In this document: piece after piece, positions 8,127-17,987 of the stretch | How positions within the stretch are numbered: the first letter of the stretch is position 1 | Layout of the letters: every line of letters starts with the position of its first letter | Assembly: GCA_002172675.1 (NCBI GenBank) | Contig: NETF01000173.1 | Span: forward strand, 1 to 64,000 | DNA from: an unicellular cyanobacterium SU3 | GTDB lineage: Bacteria > Cyanobacteriota > Cyanobacteriia > Cyanobacteriales > Microcystaceae | Direction: 5' to 3' | Length of the DNA stretch: 64,000 nt | Program-made: the position numbers and the translations under genes | The notes under the pieces: model-generated | Databases searched by the model: none | What the model was told of the DNA's origin: nothing | What the model saw: only the letters and a program-made list of their open reading frames with translations

Positions 8127-10436
8127 TTAATTAGCACAAGCAGTACAATTATTATCAGACTCCTTAAAATCGTCTTTCTGAACCGTCCGAACGTAATATA
8201 TCGCCTTACAACCTTCTTTCCAAGCTAATAGTAATGTCTCAAAAATATCCTTAGCGGTTAAACACCGTTCCGGTTCATTGGGAAAGTAAACACCCTGATT
8301 CAAATTAAATAATAATTCCATGGAAATTCCTGTATCTATCCATTGTTGAATGGTAGAAACTGCTTTAACTACTTTTTGTTGTTCTAAGGTCTTATTTTCG
8401 TGATAAAACCAGAAAGAATCTTTAATAAATGGGGGTGCAATGGGAACCGTACCCTTAGCCCATTTATCATAGAAGAAACGACTATAAACCGGTAAAATAC
8501 TCGCTGTACAACCCTGTACTAAAGATGAGGATGTATTAGGAGCGATCGCACTAATATGGGAGTTACGAATACCATACTTTTTAATATCTTCTGATAACTG
8601 TATCCAACGCTCTTTTTTATGAGCATTTTCTACGAACCAATCAACTGGTTTAGACCCTATTAATAACCCTTTACTCCAGTCACTTCCCTCAAACGCATCA
8701 TAAGGACTTCTTTCTTTTCCCAACTCCATAGAAGTCTGAGTACACCAGTAACCCACCTCTTCAAAAATGTTACTAATTTCTGTTAAATTTTCGTAGGTTA
8801 ACCCCTGTTTAGCTAACCAGTCAGCTAACCCCATACAACCCACACCAATGGTCCGATATCTATCGTTATGACTCTTAGCATCATCAAAAGGAGGGTTAGT
8901 AATATCGATGGTATTATCCAGAATACGAACGGCAATTTTACACAGATAATTGAGTTCGTCTTCTTCAATATTGGCTAAATTTAAACTAACCAAATTACAA
9001 CAATGTGCTTCTTTTCCAGGGGTAACATTTGAGAATGATTCCGTGCATAAATTCACACCAGGAATATAACCAACGTGCTTGTTAGGATTAGCCTTATTTA
9101 TGGTATCTTTAAACGCTAAATAAGGCATTCCCGTTTCTACCTGCGATCGCATAATGGTTTTAAACAAGTCACGGGCATTCACACGCTTATATAAGGTAAT
9201 TTCTCGATCTAACTCAGCCTCAATTAAACGATAGGCTTCTTCAAATTTTTCACCCCATAATTCCGCTAATTCAATCCCCAATTTTTCTCTGACTTCATAA
9301 GGATCAACTAGCGTCCATTGTTCTTTATTTTCCACCCGACGCATAAATTCATCGGTCAATATTAACTGAGGAAACACATCATAAGCTTTCCGTCTTTGAT
9401 CCCCATTTTCTGTTTGTATTTCCAAAAATTCAGGCACATCTAAATGCCAAATATCTACCCCAACCGTCACGGCCCCGGCCCGTCTTCCTCCTTGGTTAAC
9501 AGCGATCGCAGTATCATTTAATAACTTAATCCAGGGAATAATGCCACCCGAAGCGTTATTTTTCCCCATCACCCAGCTACCGGTTGCCCGAATACGACTG
9601 ACATTGACCCCGACACCACCGCCATTTTTAGAGATTCTAGCGGTGTTGGTAATTTCTTCAAAAATGCTCTCTAGGTTGTCATCAATAGACAAAATGAAAC
9701 AACTGGTCAAAGACCCACCCGGAACCCGTAAGTTAGCTAAAATAGGGGTAGCAAGAGACACTTTACGACTGGCAATGGCTTCGTAAAATTGTTTTGCCCA
9801 GGGTAATCTATTTTCAGGACTTTCAACGGTGGCTAAAAGTAAAGCACAACTTAATAAAGCTTCTTGGGGTAGTTCGTCTGATAGAAGGTAACGACTGGTT
9901 AGTAAGACGGCCCCTGCATAATCATAGTCCGTATCCCAGTCTGGATTAATCCATGATCCGGCTTCTCTTAATTGTGTTTTAGAATAGGTTAAGAGACGAT
10001 TATCGTATTCGCCTGATTCTACTTTAGTCTTGACGGTGGTTTCATAGTTACCATATTGATAACCGCGATCAACTAAGACATCTTTCCACAAACTCCAAAT
10101 ATGGAGTCTACCAGCCACATAACGCCAGTCTGGTTCGGTAGGACTACACATTTCTAAGGCGCAGTTAATTAGGTTATCCTGGATCTCTCTGGTGGTAATA
10201 CCGTCACGGAGACGAGTGGTTAACCCTGCTTCTAAGGCTATATTATTTACGTCTTTTTCGGCACAAGCCCAGTTGACAACAGCCCGTATCTTCCCGATAT
10301 TTAATGCTGTCCATGACCCATCCCGTCGTCTCACTCTAATCTTACTGTCTCCTAGCTGTGAATGGTAACTAGGAGTGATCTGAGTGTCGCTTTGATGGGT
10401 TTGCTGAGGGGAAGTTATGACAGTGGGTTGCATCAT
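8127..10436 (-). CDS. nrdA: class I ribonucleoside-diphosphate reductase, alpha subunit
   Basis: 769 residues, full length. An N-terminal ATP-cone (IRVRRRDGSWTALNIGKIRAV, about residues 33-120) is followed by the reductase barrel. Visible motifs are the substrate-site GGSLTSCF, the radical-site stretch NLCTES, the CNLVSLNL loop with the partner cysteine, and the C-terminal redox pair in CTACAN. It reduces ribonucleotides to deoxyribonucleotides for DNA synthesis and needs a small NrdB subunit, which is not in this window. The start is one of two adjacent ATGs. It is divergent from the SNF2 helicase gene across 378 bases. Confidence 0.95.
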   Translation of the reverse strand: MMQPTVITSPQQTHQSDTQITPSYHSQLGDSKIRVRRRDGSWTALNIGKIRAVVNWACAEKDVNNIALEAGLTTRLRDGITTREIQDNLINCALEMCSPTEPDWRYVAGRLHIWSLWKDVLVDRGYQYGNYETTVKTKVESGEYDNRLLTYSKTQLREAGSWINPDWDTDYDYAGAVLLTSRYLLSDELPQEALLSCALLLATVESPENRLPWAKQFYEAIASRKVSLATPILANLRVPGGSLTSCFILSIDDNLESIFEEITNTARISKNGGGVGVNVSRIRATGSWVMGKNNASGGIIPWIKLLNDTAIAVNQGGRRAGAVTVGVDIWHLDVPEFLEIQTENGDQRRKAYDVFPQLILTDEFMRRVENKEQWTLVDPYEVREKLGIELAELWGEKFEEAYRLIEAELDREITLYKRVNARDLFKTIMRSQVETGMPYLAFKDTINKANPNKHVGYIPGVNLCTESFSNVTPGKEAHCCNLVSLNLANIEEDELNYLCKIAVRILDNTIDITNPPFDDAKSHNDRYRTIGVGCMGLADWLAKQGLTYENLTEISNIFEEVGYWCTQTSMELGKERSPYDAFEGSDWSKGLLIGSKPVDWFVENAHKKERWIQLSEDIKKYGIRNSHISAIAPNTSSSLVQGCTASILPVYSRFFYDKWAKGTVPIAPPFIKDSFWFYHENKTLEQQKVVKAVSTIQQWIDTGISMELLFNLNQGVYFPNEPERCLTAKDIFETLLLAWKEGCKAIYYVRTVQKDDFKESDNNCTACAN

Positions 10437-10814
10437 TTATACTACTAAGTCTATTCAGAAAACTAATAATTTTGTACTTAATTTTCGTCGAAATTTATGT
10501 CAACTCGATAAGGACACTTTTTGGTTATACCACAGATATGGTGTTATGTCTGCTAGAATTTTTCATTGATTACTCTATATATGGATGATGGGGATTTTTA
10601 GGATAACGAGTTTTTGTCAGGATGATTGTTATCTGAACTACAGTTACATAAGATTTGATAATTAATAATGAATAATTAATGATTGTTTTTTGTAAATTAT
10701 TGAGAAATATGATGATAGCATAATTAATCAGTTAATTTGATACGATGGTTAAATATCAGTAACATGAGATAGGCAGTAATTACTAGATAATTAAGGGTAA
10801 AAAAAGGAAAAAAC
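10437..10814. other. intergenic region between divergent nrdA and helicase genes
   Basis: 378 bases, very AT-rich, without an open frame of note. It must hold both promoters. An imperfect palindrome, ACCACAGATATGGTGT (about 10529-10544), resembles only loosely the NrdR box and is not called. GGAAAAAAC precedes the helicase ATG. Confidence 0.4.
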
Positions 10815-13800
10815 ATGACAGTTTTACACGGAACTTGGATTGAGAATAAACAAGAAAAATATTTTTTTATTTGGGGAGAGAATTGGCGAACGCTATCTGA
10901 TGATCTTGTTTTACACGATTCTATTTTACTACATCCTTTTGCGGTAGATAAAGATGAAATTGCTACTCAATTAAATAATAATAATATTACGGTTCAGTTC
11001 ACAAAAGATGTTCAAGCAGCGTCAGAAATCTTTTATTTACCCAGTCAAGTGAATGATAAATCTAACCAACCTATTCCTTTATTATCGACCCAATTAGAAG
11101 AAGATTTCGTTAATCAAAAAGAGATCAGCTTTGTGGCTTGTAAAATTAAAGGAATAGGTTTAAAAATTGAGCATACGCTAGATATTCTGAGACAATTACC
11201 TTTAGGATTAGCAGACAAAAACAAAAATATTATAGGAGAGGATTTACAATTTTGGACACATTTATATCGGTGGAGTCTAGACTTATTAACAAGAGGAAAA
11301 TATTTACCAGGAATTGAACAAGAAGACAATGAAGCTTATGGACGATGGTATCCTTTATTAGATAGTTTAGTAGATCAGCAAAGATTCTCTAAATTTATGC
11401 AAACAATGCCTAATAGTTGTCTTGCTTATCATAACTTAACTGATGAGCAAATTTCCTATTCTTTGATTAAACAAACGATTATTCTTGATTTCTTCTCTAC
11501 TATTATTGATCAACAAGTTAGGCAATTCATTGATGTTCCCATTGCCTCTAATTCTTTTATTCAAAAATGGTTACACTCTCTAACACAAAATAATGCTAAG
11601 TTTGAAGCATCAGAACTTGAGATCAAAGGATTAAAAAATGCTCTAGGTAATTGGACATCCTCTTTAGAAGAATATATTATTAGTTCTGATAATCAGCAAT
11701 TAGGAATTAATCAATTTAGGGTTTGTTTTCAACTAGAAACCCCCCAGGAAAATAATAAAAAATCAGAGCAAAGTAACTGGCGTTTAAACTATTGTTTACA
11801 AGCATTAGATGATCCTAATTTTTTAATTTCTACTCAGGTTATTTGGGATAATCCTGTCACTCAATTCGTTTGGAACCAGAGAACCATTGATTATCCACAA
11901 GAAACCCTATTAAAAGGATTAGGTTTAGCGTCGCGTTTATCTTATCTCATCGAAGATAGTTTACAAGAAAGTCATCCTAGTTATTGTGAATTAGATCCCA
12001 TACAAGTATATGAATTTATTCGAGGGACTGCCAACATTCTTAAGGATAATGGATTAGGGGTTATTTTACCCACTAGTTTAGCAAAAGGAGTGGAAGAGAA
12101 ACGCTTAGGGATCAGTTTAACAGCAGAAGTCAAAGCTAAAAAAGGACAAAGACTAAGTTTAAATAGTCTTTTAAATTATAAATTAAACTTAGCAGTTGGC
12201 GATAAAACTATATCCAAAAAAGAATTTGAAAAACTATTAGCTCAAAAATCCCCTTTAGTTGAAGTAAAAGGAGAATGGATCGCCCTGCAACCTGCTGATG
12301 TTAGGGCAGCACAGGAAATTTTAAATAAGTCTTATGATACTCAAGAACTCTCTGTAGAAGATGCTTTACGATTCAGTACAGGGGAAAGTTCAACCATTGC
12401 TAAATTACCGATTACTAACTTTGAAGCAAGAGGAGACTTAGCCAATTTAATTAATGCTATAAATAATAATGAATCTATCCCAATGATCGAAAATCCTCCA
12501 GGATTTAAAGGTCAATTGCGTCCCTATCAACAGCGAGGAGTGGGTTGGTTAGCTTTCCTGGAAAAATGGGGATTAGGTGCTTGTTTAGCCGATGATATGG
12601 GACTCGGAAAAACACCGCAATTAATTGGCTTTTTACTCCATTTAAAAAGCGAAGATATGCTAGAACAACCTACTTTAGTTGTTTGTCCCACATCAGTTTT
12701 AAATAACTGGGAAAGAGAGGTAAAGAAATTTGCCCCAAGTCTCTCTACTTTGATTCATCATGGAGATAAACGCAGTAAAGGGAAAGCCTTTGTTAAAGCA
12801 GTTAATGAAAAAAATGTCATCATTACTAGCTATTCTTTAATCCATCGAGATATTAAAAGCTTTGAACAAGTAGAATGGCAAGGTATTGTCTTAGATGAAG
12901 CACAAAATATTAAAAATCCTCAAGCCAAACAATCCCAAGCAGTACGTCAACTTTCGACACAGTTTCGCATTGCTTTGACGGGAACCCCAGTAGAAAATAG
13001 ATTAAGTGAATTATGGTCAATTCTCGACTTTCTAAACCCAGGATTTTTAGGGACACCACAATTTTTCCGTCGTCGCTTTGCCACTCCTATCGAAAAATAT
13101 GGGGATAAACAATCATTACAAATTATGCGTTCTTTAGTCCAACCTTTTATCTTAAGACGTTTAAAAACCGATAAAACCATTATTCAAGATTTACCCGAAA
13201 AACAAGAAATGACTGTCTTTTGTGGGTTATCCTCAGAACAAGGACAACTTTATCAAGAATTAGTAGATAATTCTCTGACTGAAATTGAAGAAAAAACAGG
13301 AATTCAACGAAAAGGCTTAATTTTAAGTTTACTCCTTAAACTCAAACAAATTTGTAACCATCCCGATCACTTTCTTAAGAAAAAAGCTTTAAAAAAATCT
13401 GAACCATCTGGTAAATTACTAAGACTAGAAGAAATGTTAGAAGAATTAATACAAGAAGGAGATCACGCTTTAATCTTTACTCAATTTTCTGAATGGGGAA
13501 AACTCTTAAAACCTTATTTAGAAAAAAAATTAGAGCAAGAAGTTCTCTTTTTATATGGTGCAACCCGTAGAGTACAAAGACAAGAAATGATCGATCGCTT
13601 TCAACACGATCCCAATGGACCAAGGATATTTATTCTATCCTTAAAAGCAGGAGGAACCGGATTAAATTTAACCCGCGCTAACCATGTTTTTCATATTGAT
13701 CGTTGGTGGAATCCTGCTGTAGAAAATCAAGCCACTGATCGCGCGTTTCGCTTAGGACAAAAAAGGAATGTTCAAGTCCATAAATTTGTTTGTACCGGAA

Positions 13801-13955
13801 CCCTAGAAGAAAGAATTAACGAGATGTTAGAAAGTAAACAAAAATTAGCCGAACAAACCGTTGATTCTGGAGAACAATGGTTAACAGAATTAGACACTGA
13901 TCAACTCAGAAATCTATTATTATTAGATCGAGAATCCATTATTGATGAACAATAG
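10815..13955 (+). CDS. SNF2/HepA-family helicase-like ATPase
   Basis: 1046 residues. The N-terminal half is the long preceding domain usual for bacterial SNF2 proteins. From about residue 570 come the helicase motifs: DDMGLGKTPQ (motif I), VVCPTSVLNNW (Ia), LDEAQNIKN (II, DEAQ rather than DEAH), LTGTPVENR (III), IFTQFSEWG (IV), LKAGGTGLNLT (V) and QATDRAFRLGQ (VI). These ATPases translocate on duplex DNA and remodel protein-DNA or RNA polymerase complexes. The Pro after GKT replaces the more usual Ile or Val. The gene appears monocistronic, with the DUF4168 gene 59 bases downstream. Confidence 0.92.
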   Translation: MTVLHGTWIENKQEKYFFIWGENWRTLSDDLVLHDSILLHPFAVDKDEIATQLNNNNITVQFTKDVQAASEIFYLPSQVNDKSNQPIPLLSTQLEEDFVNQKEISFVACKIKGIGLKIEHTLDILRQLPLGLADKNKNIIGEDLQFWTHLYRWSLDLLTRGKYLPGIEQEDNEAYGRWYPLLDSLVDQQRFSKFMQTMPNSCLAYHNLTDEQISYSLIKQTIILDFFSTIIDQQVRQFIDVPIASNSFIQKWLHSLTQNNAKFEASELEIKGLKNALGNWTSSLEEYIISSDNQQLGINQFRVCFQLETPQENNKKSEQSNWRLNYCLQALDDPNFLISTQVIWDNPVTQFVWNQRTIDYPQETLLKGLGLASRLSYLIEDSLQESHPSYCELDPIQVYEFIRGTANILKDNGLGVILPTSLAKGVEEKRLGISLTAEVKAKKGQRLSLNSLLNYKLNLAVGDKTISKKEFEKLLAQKSPLVEVKGEWIALQPADVRAAQEILNKSYDTQELSVEDALRFSTGESSTIAKLPITNFEARGDLANLINAINNNESIPMIENPPGFKGQLRPYQQRGVGWLAFLEKWGLGACLADDMGLGKTPQLIGFLLHLKSEDMLEQPTLVVCPTSVLNNWEREVKKFAPSLSTLIHHGDKRSKGKAFVKAVNEKNVIITSYSLIHRDIKSFEQVEWQGIVLDEAQNIKNPQAKQSQAVRQLSTQFRIALTGTPVENRLSELWSILDFLNPGFLGTPQFFRRRFATPIEKYGDKQSLQIMRSLVQPFILRRLKTDKTIIQDLPEKQEMTVFCGLSSEQGQLYQELVDNSLTEIEEKTGIQRKGLILSLLLKLKQICNHPDHFLKKKALKKSEPSGKLLRLEEMLEELIQEGDHALIFTQFSEWGKLLKPYLEKKLEQEVLFLYGATRRVQRQEMIDRFQHDPNGPRIFILSLKAGGTGLNLTRANHVFHIDRWWNPAVENQATDRAFRLGQKRNVQVHKFVCTGTLEERINEMLESKQKLAEQTVDSGEQWLTELDTDQLRNLLLLDRESIIDEQ

Positions 13956-14014
13956 TTACATCGAGCCGTCGACTATACTGGAATAGTAGATTAGGGAGAT
14001 CAAGGAAAATTTTT

Positions 14015-14506
14015 ATGTTTAAATCTCTTGTGGTGGGAGGTGCGATCGCAATGGTAGGATTAACCATACCTACGACTGCTTATGGTCAGTTTAACGGGCC
14101 TATATCACCAACCATACAAACAGAAACCGCTGCTAACCCCGAAGTCAGTCCCCTAGAATTACAACAGTTTGTGCAGGTGATTAAGCAGTTTCAACGCATT
14201 GAAAGGTTTACGCAAATGCAAATGGCCAAAGCTATTAAAAAAGAAGGATTAACCCCCCAGAGATTTATGGAGATTAATGAGAGTCAAAGACAGTTGCGAT
14301 CGGAGTCGGTTAATTCCTCAGAAGACTTAGAAAAATTCAGAAAAGTGGTAGTACAATTTCAAGAAATCATGGATGATGCTGAGGAAAAGCGGCAAAGTAC
14401 CGTAGAAAACCAAGGACTGGAGTTAGAGAGATTTCTAGAAATTGAAAAAATTGTTGCCAAAAACAAACAATTACAAAGCAAAGTAGAGCAAATGCTAGGA
14501 AATTAA
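14015..14506 (+). CDS. secreted DUF4168 protein
   Basis: 163 residues. A signal peptide (FKSLVVGGAIAMVGLTIPTTAYG) is followed by a mature helical region of charged heptads (LQQFVQVIKQFQRIERF, then LEKFRKVVVQFQEIM), characteristic of DUF4168. The family is periplasmic or secreted in cyanobacteria and of unknown function. AAGGAAAA lies before the ATG. A strong hairpin follows the stop (14514-14554). Confidence 0.85.
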   Translation: MFKSLVVGGAIAMVGLTIPTTAYGQFNGPISPTIQTETAANPEVSPLELQQFVQVIKQFQRIERFTQMQMAKAIKKEGLTPQRFMEINESQRQLRSESVNSSEDLEKFRKVVVQFQEIMDDAEEKRQSTVENQGLELERFLEIEKIVAKNKQLQSKVEQMLGN

Positions 14507-14513
14507 CAGGTTT

Positions 14514-14554
14514 AGGAGTCAGAAAACTCTTGCTAAATCTAATTTCTGACTCCT
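14514..14554 (+). terminator. hairpin after DUF4168 gene
   Basis: AGGAGTCAGAAA (14514-14525) and TTTCTGACTCCT (14543-14554) form a perfect 12-bp stem with a 17-base loop, starting eight bases after the stop codon. The T tract is short (TTTG), so termination may be moderate. Confidence 0.65.
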
Positions 14555-15051
14555 TTGACAGCCAATGTATCGAATAAAAATGTAAAAGTCCGTCGTAACC
14601 CATGATGTTAGCGACTTGAATATCATTACACTCCTACACTAATATCCTCTCCCAAAAAACAGCATCAGAAAATTTTCAAATACTTTACAAAATGGTAAAA
14701 TTGTCAAGGACACTTAAATAAACTTAATATTTGCTTCTTAAAAAATTAGAAATTTAGGGAGGGATAAAAAGAAAAATATAACGATCAAGAAAGTTTTGTT
14801 TACGAAGTTTAGAGGCTTCCCCAGGATAAGAAGTTTGGTAGACAGACTATACTCCCCATCCTAACTGATAAATAGAGTAACACGAAAATAACTAAAATGC
14901 AAATATCAGTCAAAATTAGCCAAAACAATCAAACTATTAACTTTTGTAAAGTTAGGCATTTATTTTATAAATTCAATCTTTATTGGTTTTATTGATAAGC
15001 CGAGTTTATCAATTAACCCAACCCCATTTCACGACTTCTGGGTGCTAAAAT
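14555..15051. other. long gap between two convergent genes
   Basis: Almost 500 bases separate two genes that end toward each other, so no promoter for either is needed here. The only structures seen are a CGTCGTAACCCA repeat half near 14588 and a small hairpin ATTGATAA/TTATCAAT (14991-15013). One 32-codon frame (from about 14898) has no features. A small RNA is possible but not shown. Confidence 0.35.
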
Positions 15052-15498
15052 TTAATTGTTTTGTTTAGCCTTTATCGCGTACTCTCTAAATCTTTCTAAG
15101 TCAGCCATAATAGTAGATTCAACAACTCTACCCAAGAATAAGTTATCCATTAACCTACCCAACCATCCAGGAATATTATAAGCAACGCTTAAACGGACAA
15201 TACTACTCCCTTGTCGATCATAAAAACGAATCGCTCCACGATTGGGTAAACCATCCACTGATTCCCATTGTATAATTTGATGAGGAATAACCTTTAAAAT
15301 CTTCGATAACCAAGTAAATTCAAAGCCACCACTGGCTAATTTCCAGCGTGACAATTCTGGATCTTCATCTAATACTTTAACCGAGTCGATCCACTTCATC
15401 CATTTCGGCATTTGTTCTAAATCTGACCATAAGCCCCAAACTAATTCTATGGGAGCATCTACTTCAATTTGTACGCTATGTTCTAACCAATGGGACAT
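15052..15498 (-). CDS. SRPBCC/START-fold (polyketide cyclase-like) protein
   Basis: 148 residues. It begins with HSVQIEVDAPIELVWGLWSDLEQMPKWMKW, the standard start of the SRPBCC helix-grip fold, and ends with a long helix (MADLERFREYAIKAKQ). These folds bind hydrophobic ligands. The gene directly follows crtQ, 56 bases downstream with a REP-like palindrome between them. A role in handling a carotenoid or lipid is suggested by position only. Confidence 0.85.
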   Translation of the reverse strand: MSHWLEHSVQIEVDAPIELVWGLWSDLEQMPKWMKWIDSVKVLDEDPELSRWKLASGGFEFTWLSKILKVIPHQIIQWESVDGLPNRGAIRFYDRQGSSIVRLSVAYNIPGWLGRLMDNLFLGRVVESTIMADLERFREYAIKAKQNN

Positions 15499-15525
15499 TT
15501 TATATTTACATAATAATTAAACGTA

Positions 15526-15542
15526 GGTGGGCAATGCCCACC
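15526..15542. repeat. REP-like palindrome, fourth copy
   Basis: GGTGGGCAATGCCCACC, identical in stem and loop to the 8098 copy. It lies between crtQ and the SRPBCC gene, where it could also act as a transcript hairpin. It shows that the element is dispersed beyond the RAYT locus. Confidence 0.7.
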
Positions 15543-15554
15543 GTCTTCGTTATT

Positions 15555-17027
15555 TTAGCGAATTGTAGAAACTTGGGGAGATTTTTTAAGAGTTTCTGCT
15601 TTTTCGAGGATAACTTGTGCTGCTTGTTTACCGGAAATCGTTGCTCCTTCCATACTATCAATATAATCTTGTTGGGTGTAACTTCCTGCTAAGAAAAAGT
15701 TAGGAATAGGGGTAGCTTGAGAAGGTCGATAAACATCCATTCCTGGTGCTTCTCTGTATAAAGATTGAGCTAATTTTACCACGCTATACCAAGTCATGTT
15801 TAACTCTTTTGAAGAGGGAAATAACTCATGAACTTGTTTTAAAACATGGTTAGCAATGTCCTCATTTTTCTCTTTAATAAAAGGATCACCAGGGGTTAAA
15901 ACTAACTGTAATAATGAGCCTTCACCTGGTTTATAATAATCTCCAGGACTACTTAAGGCTAAGTCAGAAAAACAAGAAAAATCAGCATCAGCAGTATATA
16001 ACAAGTTATCAATTCCTGCTGCTTGTTGTAACTGTTTACGCTTATTTTCATCTCGTAATTCTGTCACCCAACCATCAAACCTCAATTGAACCGTTGCCAC
16101 AGGAACCGCATCCAGTTGATAGATGTTATCAAACATAGGAAACTTACGCCAATGATCAGGAATTAATCGTTGAATTCCTGGCACATCGCAAGCGCAAAGA
16201 TAAGCATCAGCAGTAATGGTTTCTTCTTTTTCTCCATCAGGAATAATTAAGCCTGTGACTTCAATTTTATCATTATTTTCTTGATATAAAATTTCTCTTA
16301 GCCTGCGTCTGGTATGAATTTTTACTCCGCGACTTTCTAAATAATTAGTGATAGGTTTGTGGAGATATTCATGAGGAGACCCTTCTAACATTCTCAGGAT
16401 AGATGCTTCGGTTTTTGTTGCAAAAAAGAGAAAAATGGTTAACATACAACGGGCAGAAATATTCTCCGTATCAATAAAGCCCAACGCATAAGCAATAGGG
16501 TTCCACATCCGCTTGAGACTGCCATTATTTCCCCCATGTTGACGAAACCAGTCAGCAAAACTAATTGAATCAAGGTTACGAATGGTTTTCATTGCCCCTT
16601 CAAAGTTGAGTAACCCTGGTACTAGGGGACTGGTTCCCAAAGCCAAAGAATTTGCTATCTTATCAATGGCAGAGAGTTGGGAAGTGGTAAAAAACGCCTT
16701 TAACCCGTGTAATGGCGCACCAACAGGGAAGCGAAAATCCAACTCTCCAATTTTCCCCCCACGATTAATAAACGTATGGGTGTGTTCCTTGAGGCGTAAA
16801 TTATCGATCGCCCCTACTTTTCTCATCAAGGCAAAAAGATTATAATAGCAGCCAAAAAAGACGTGCAAACCCATTTCAAGGTGATTTCCGTCCTTATCGA
16901 CCCAACTGCCCACTTTTCCCCCCACAAAGGGACGAGATTCAAAGATTTCTACTTCGCAACCTGCATCCACTAAATCAATGGCCGTCGCCATACCTGCTAA
17001 ACCTGCACCAACGATCGCAACTCGCAT
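15555..17027 (-). CDS. crtQ: zeta-carotene desaturase
   Basis: 490 residues, full length. The N-terminal dinucleotide-binding motif is [17 protein letters not shown], followed by [14 protein letters not shown] and the family stretch [19 protein letters not shown]. The C-terminal FAD/substrate part has [19 protein letters not shown]. The enzyme introduces two double bases-conjugating desaturations into zeta-carotene to give lycopene isomers, using FAD and passing electrons to plastoquinone at the membrane. Its neighbours are the Z-ISO gene upstream, 49 bases away, and an SRPBCC gene downstream, forming a carotenoid block. Confidence 0.95.
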   Translation of the reverse strand: MRVAIVGAGLAGMATAIDLVDAGCEVEIFESRPFVGGKVGSWVDKDGNHLEMGLHVFFGCYYNLFALMRKVGAIDNLRLKEHTHTFINRGGKIGELDFRFPVGAPLHGLKAFFTTSQLSAIDKIANSLALGTSPLVPGLLNFEGAMKTIRNLDSISFADWFRQHGGNNGSLKRMWNPIAYALGFIDTENISARCMLTIFLFFATKTEASILRMLEGSPHEYLHKPITNYLESRGVKIHTRRRLREILYQENNDKIEVTGLIIPDGEKEETITADAYLCACDVPGIQRLIPDHWRKFPMFDNIYQLDAVPVATVQLRFDGWVTELRDENKRKQLQQAAGIDNLLYTADADFSCFSDLALSSPGDYYKPGEGSLLQLVLTPGDPFIKEKNEDIANHVLKQVHELFPSSKELNMTWYSVVKLAQSLYREAPGMDVYRPSQATPIPNFFLAGSYTQQDYIDSMEGATISGKQAAQVILEKAETLKKSPQVSTIR

Positions 17028-17076
17028 TCTTTAACTTCCTTGTCTCATTTTCTTTACATATTTTAATAGAAAAGTG

Positions 17077-17793
17077 TTACCAAGGCACTCTAGATGTAAC
17101 TTGCATCAACCAAGGATGACCCCACCACAGTAAAGCCACAAACCCTAAAACCCCCACATAAGCAGGGCGTAAAAATTCCTCCCATTTCAGGGTCTGACGA
17201 CCGTCTAAGACGGCTAAAAAAGGAATAATGGAGGTTCGCTCCTTAACTTTAAGAAAAGCGTCTCCATAGCGTTTTTTGAGGCGATGATCTCCATGCCAAA
17301 CTGCAAACAAATGATGAGTGACTAAACCCAGAGAAGTCACCAAAGTAAACGTTGTACCTAGCCATAATGTATGGGCAACACACCAGATCACCTGTCCTAC
17401 CATTTGGGGATGACGACACACCCTTAAAATACCGGTTTCGTAGAGATGGACTTGAGGTTTAGCGATCGCAGCAATTTCTAATAGATTAAAAGTAGCTGGA
17501 TAAAGAAACAAAAAAGAGACAACCGACAAGACCCAAACCGTCGCTTTAACCCCTGGTACTCCCTGAACGTGCCATAATGTTAGACCATCGTAACGATGAT
17601 TAAAAAAGTAAACAATTAATACCACCGCTAAGGGAATGCTGACCAAAGCAAACAAGACACGATATAACCTCGCTCCAATTTTTTCCTCTCCCCAAAGCCG
17701 TAAAGCAGCCAGTCCACTGTGAGCAACGGCAAATCCTAACAATAGTGCTAACATAATCCCATGACTAGGGGTTAACCAGGTGGATAGTCCCAT
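17077..17793 (-). CDS. Z-ISO: 15-cis-zeta-carotene isomerase (NnrU family)
   Basis: 238 residues from the ATG at 17793; the longer frame to 17814 adds MRGQINN and is less likely. It is a multi-pass membrane protein of the NnrU family. It matches the plant Z-ISO signature, including HSGLAALR, ILRVCRHPQMVGQVIWC with the conserved His, HHLFAVWHGDHRL and RTSIIPF. Z-ISO is a haem b protein that isomerises the central 15-cis bond of tri-cis-zeta-carotene so that zeta-carotene desaturase can act. Sitting directly upstream of crtQ strongly supports this over a denitrification-type NnrU role. The rbcR gene is divergent. Confidence 0.85.
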   Translation of the reverse strand: MGLSTWLTPSHGIMLALLLGFAVAHSGLAALRLWGEEKIGARLYRVLFALVSIPLAVVLIVYFFNHRYDGLTLWHVQGVPGVKATVWVLSVVSFLFLYPATFNLLEIAAIAKPQVHLYETGILRVCRHPQMVGQVIWCVAHTLWLGTTFTLVTSLGLVTHHLFAVWHGDHRLKKRYGDAFLKVKERTSIIPFLAVLDGRQTLKWEEFLRPAYVGVLGFVALLWWGHPWLMQVTSRVPW

Positions 17794-17902
17794 GTTGTTA
17801 ATCTGTCCTCTCAATGGTGTGATAAATTCTCCTACTGTTAACTATCGTAAAGTAAATTGATCCCCGTGTTGTGCTACTGTCATCATCAGTAAGAGTTACT
17901 TT

Positions 17903-17966
17903 AACAGTGAACAGTGACCGAATAAATTTAACTGATAACTGATAACTGATAACTGGTAACTGATAA
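17903..17966. repeat. heptamer tandem repeats (AACAGTG, then AACTGAT)
   Basis: AACAGTG units at 17903-17918 are followed, from 17930, by about five AACTGAT-type units, one of them AACTGGT. They lie just before rbcR, in the divergent promoter region with Z-ISO. Closely related units recur at 49247-49320 and 54591-54650. They match the short tandemly repeated repetitive (STRR) sequences known from cyanobacterial intergenic DNA. Confidence 0.7.
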
Positions 17967-17987
17967 AATCCCTTTATTGATAAATCT

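Noticed and set aside
10529-10544. Possible NrdR box upstream of nrdA (ACCACAGATATGGTGT)
   Set aside because: Several conserved positions differ from the consensus and no second box is found nearby.
16582-16845. Plus-strand frame within crtQ, and similar frames opposite nrdA, trpD, ahcY, menB and others
   Set aside because: They are antisense or off-frame shadows without family motifs or ribosome sites.
17077-17793. Denitrification-linked NnrU
   Set aside because: The protein carries the plant Z-ISO signature and is adjacent to crtQ; no denitrification genes are nearby.
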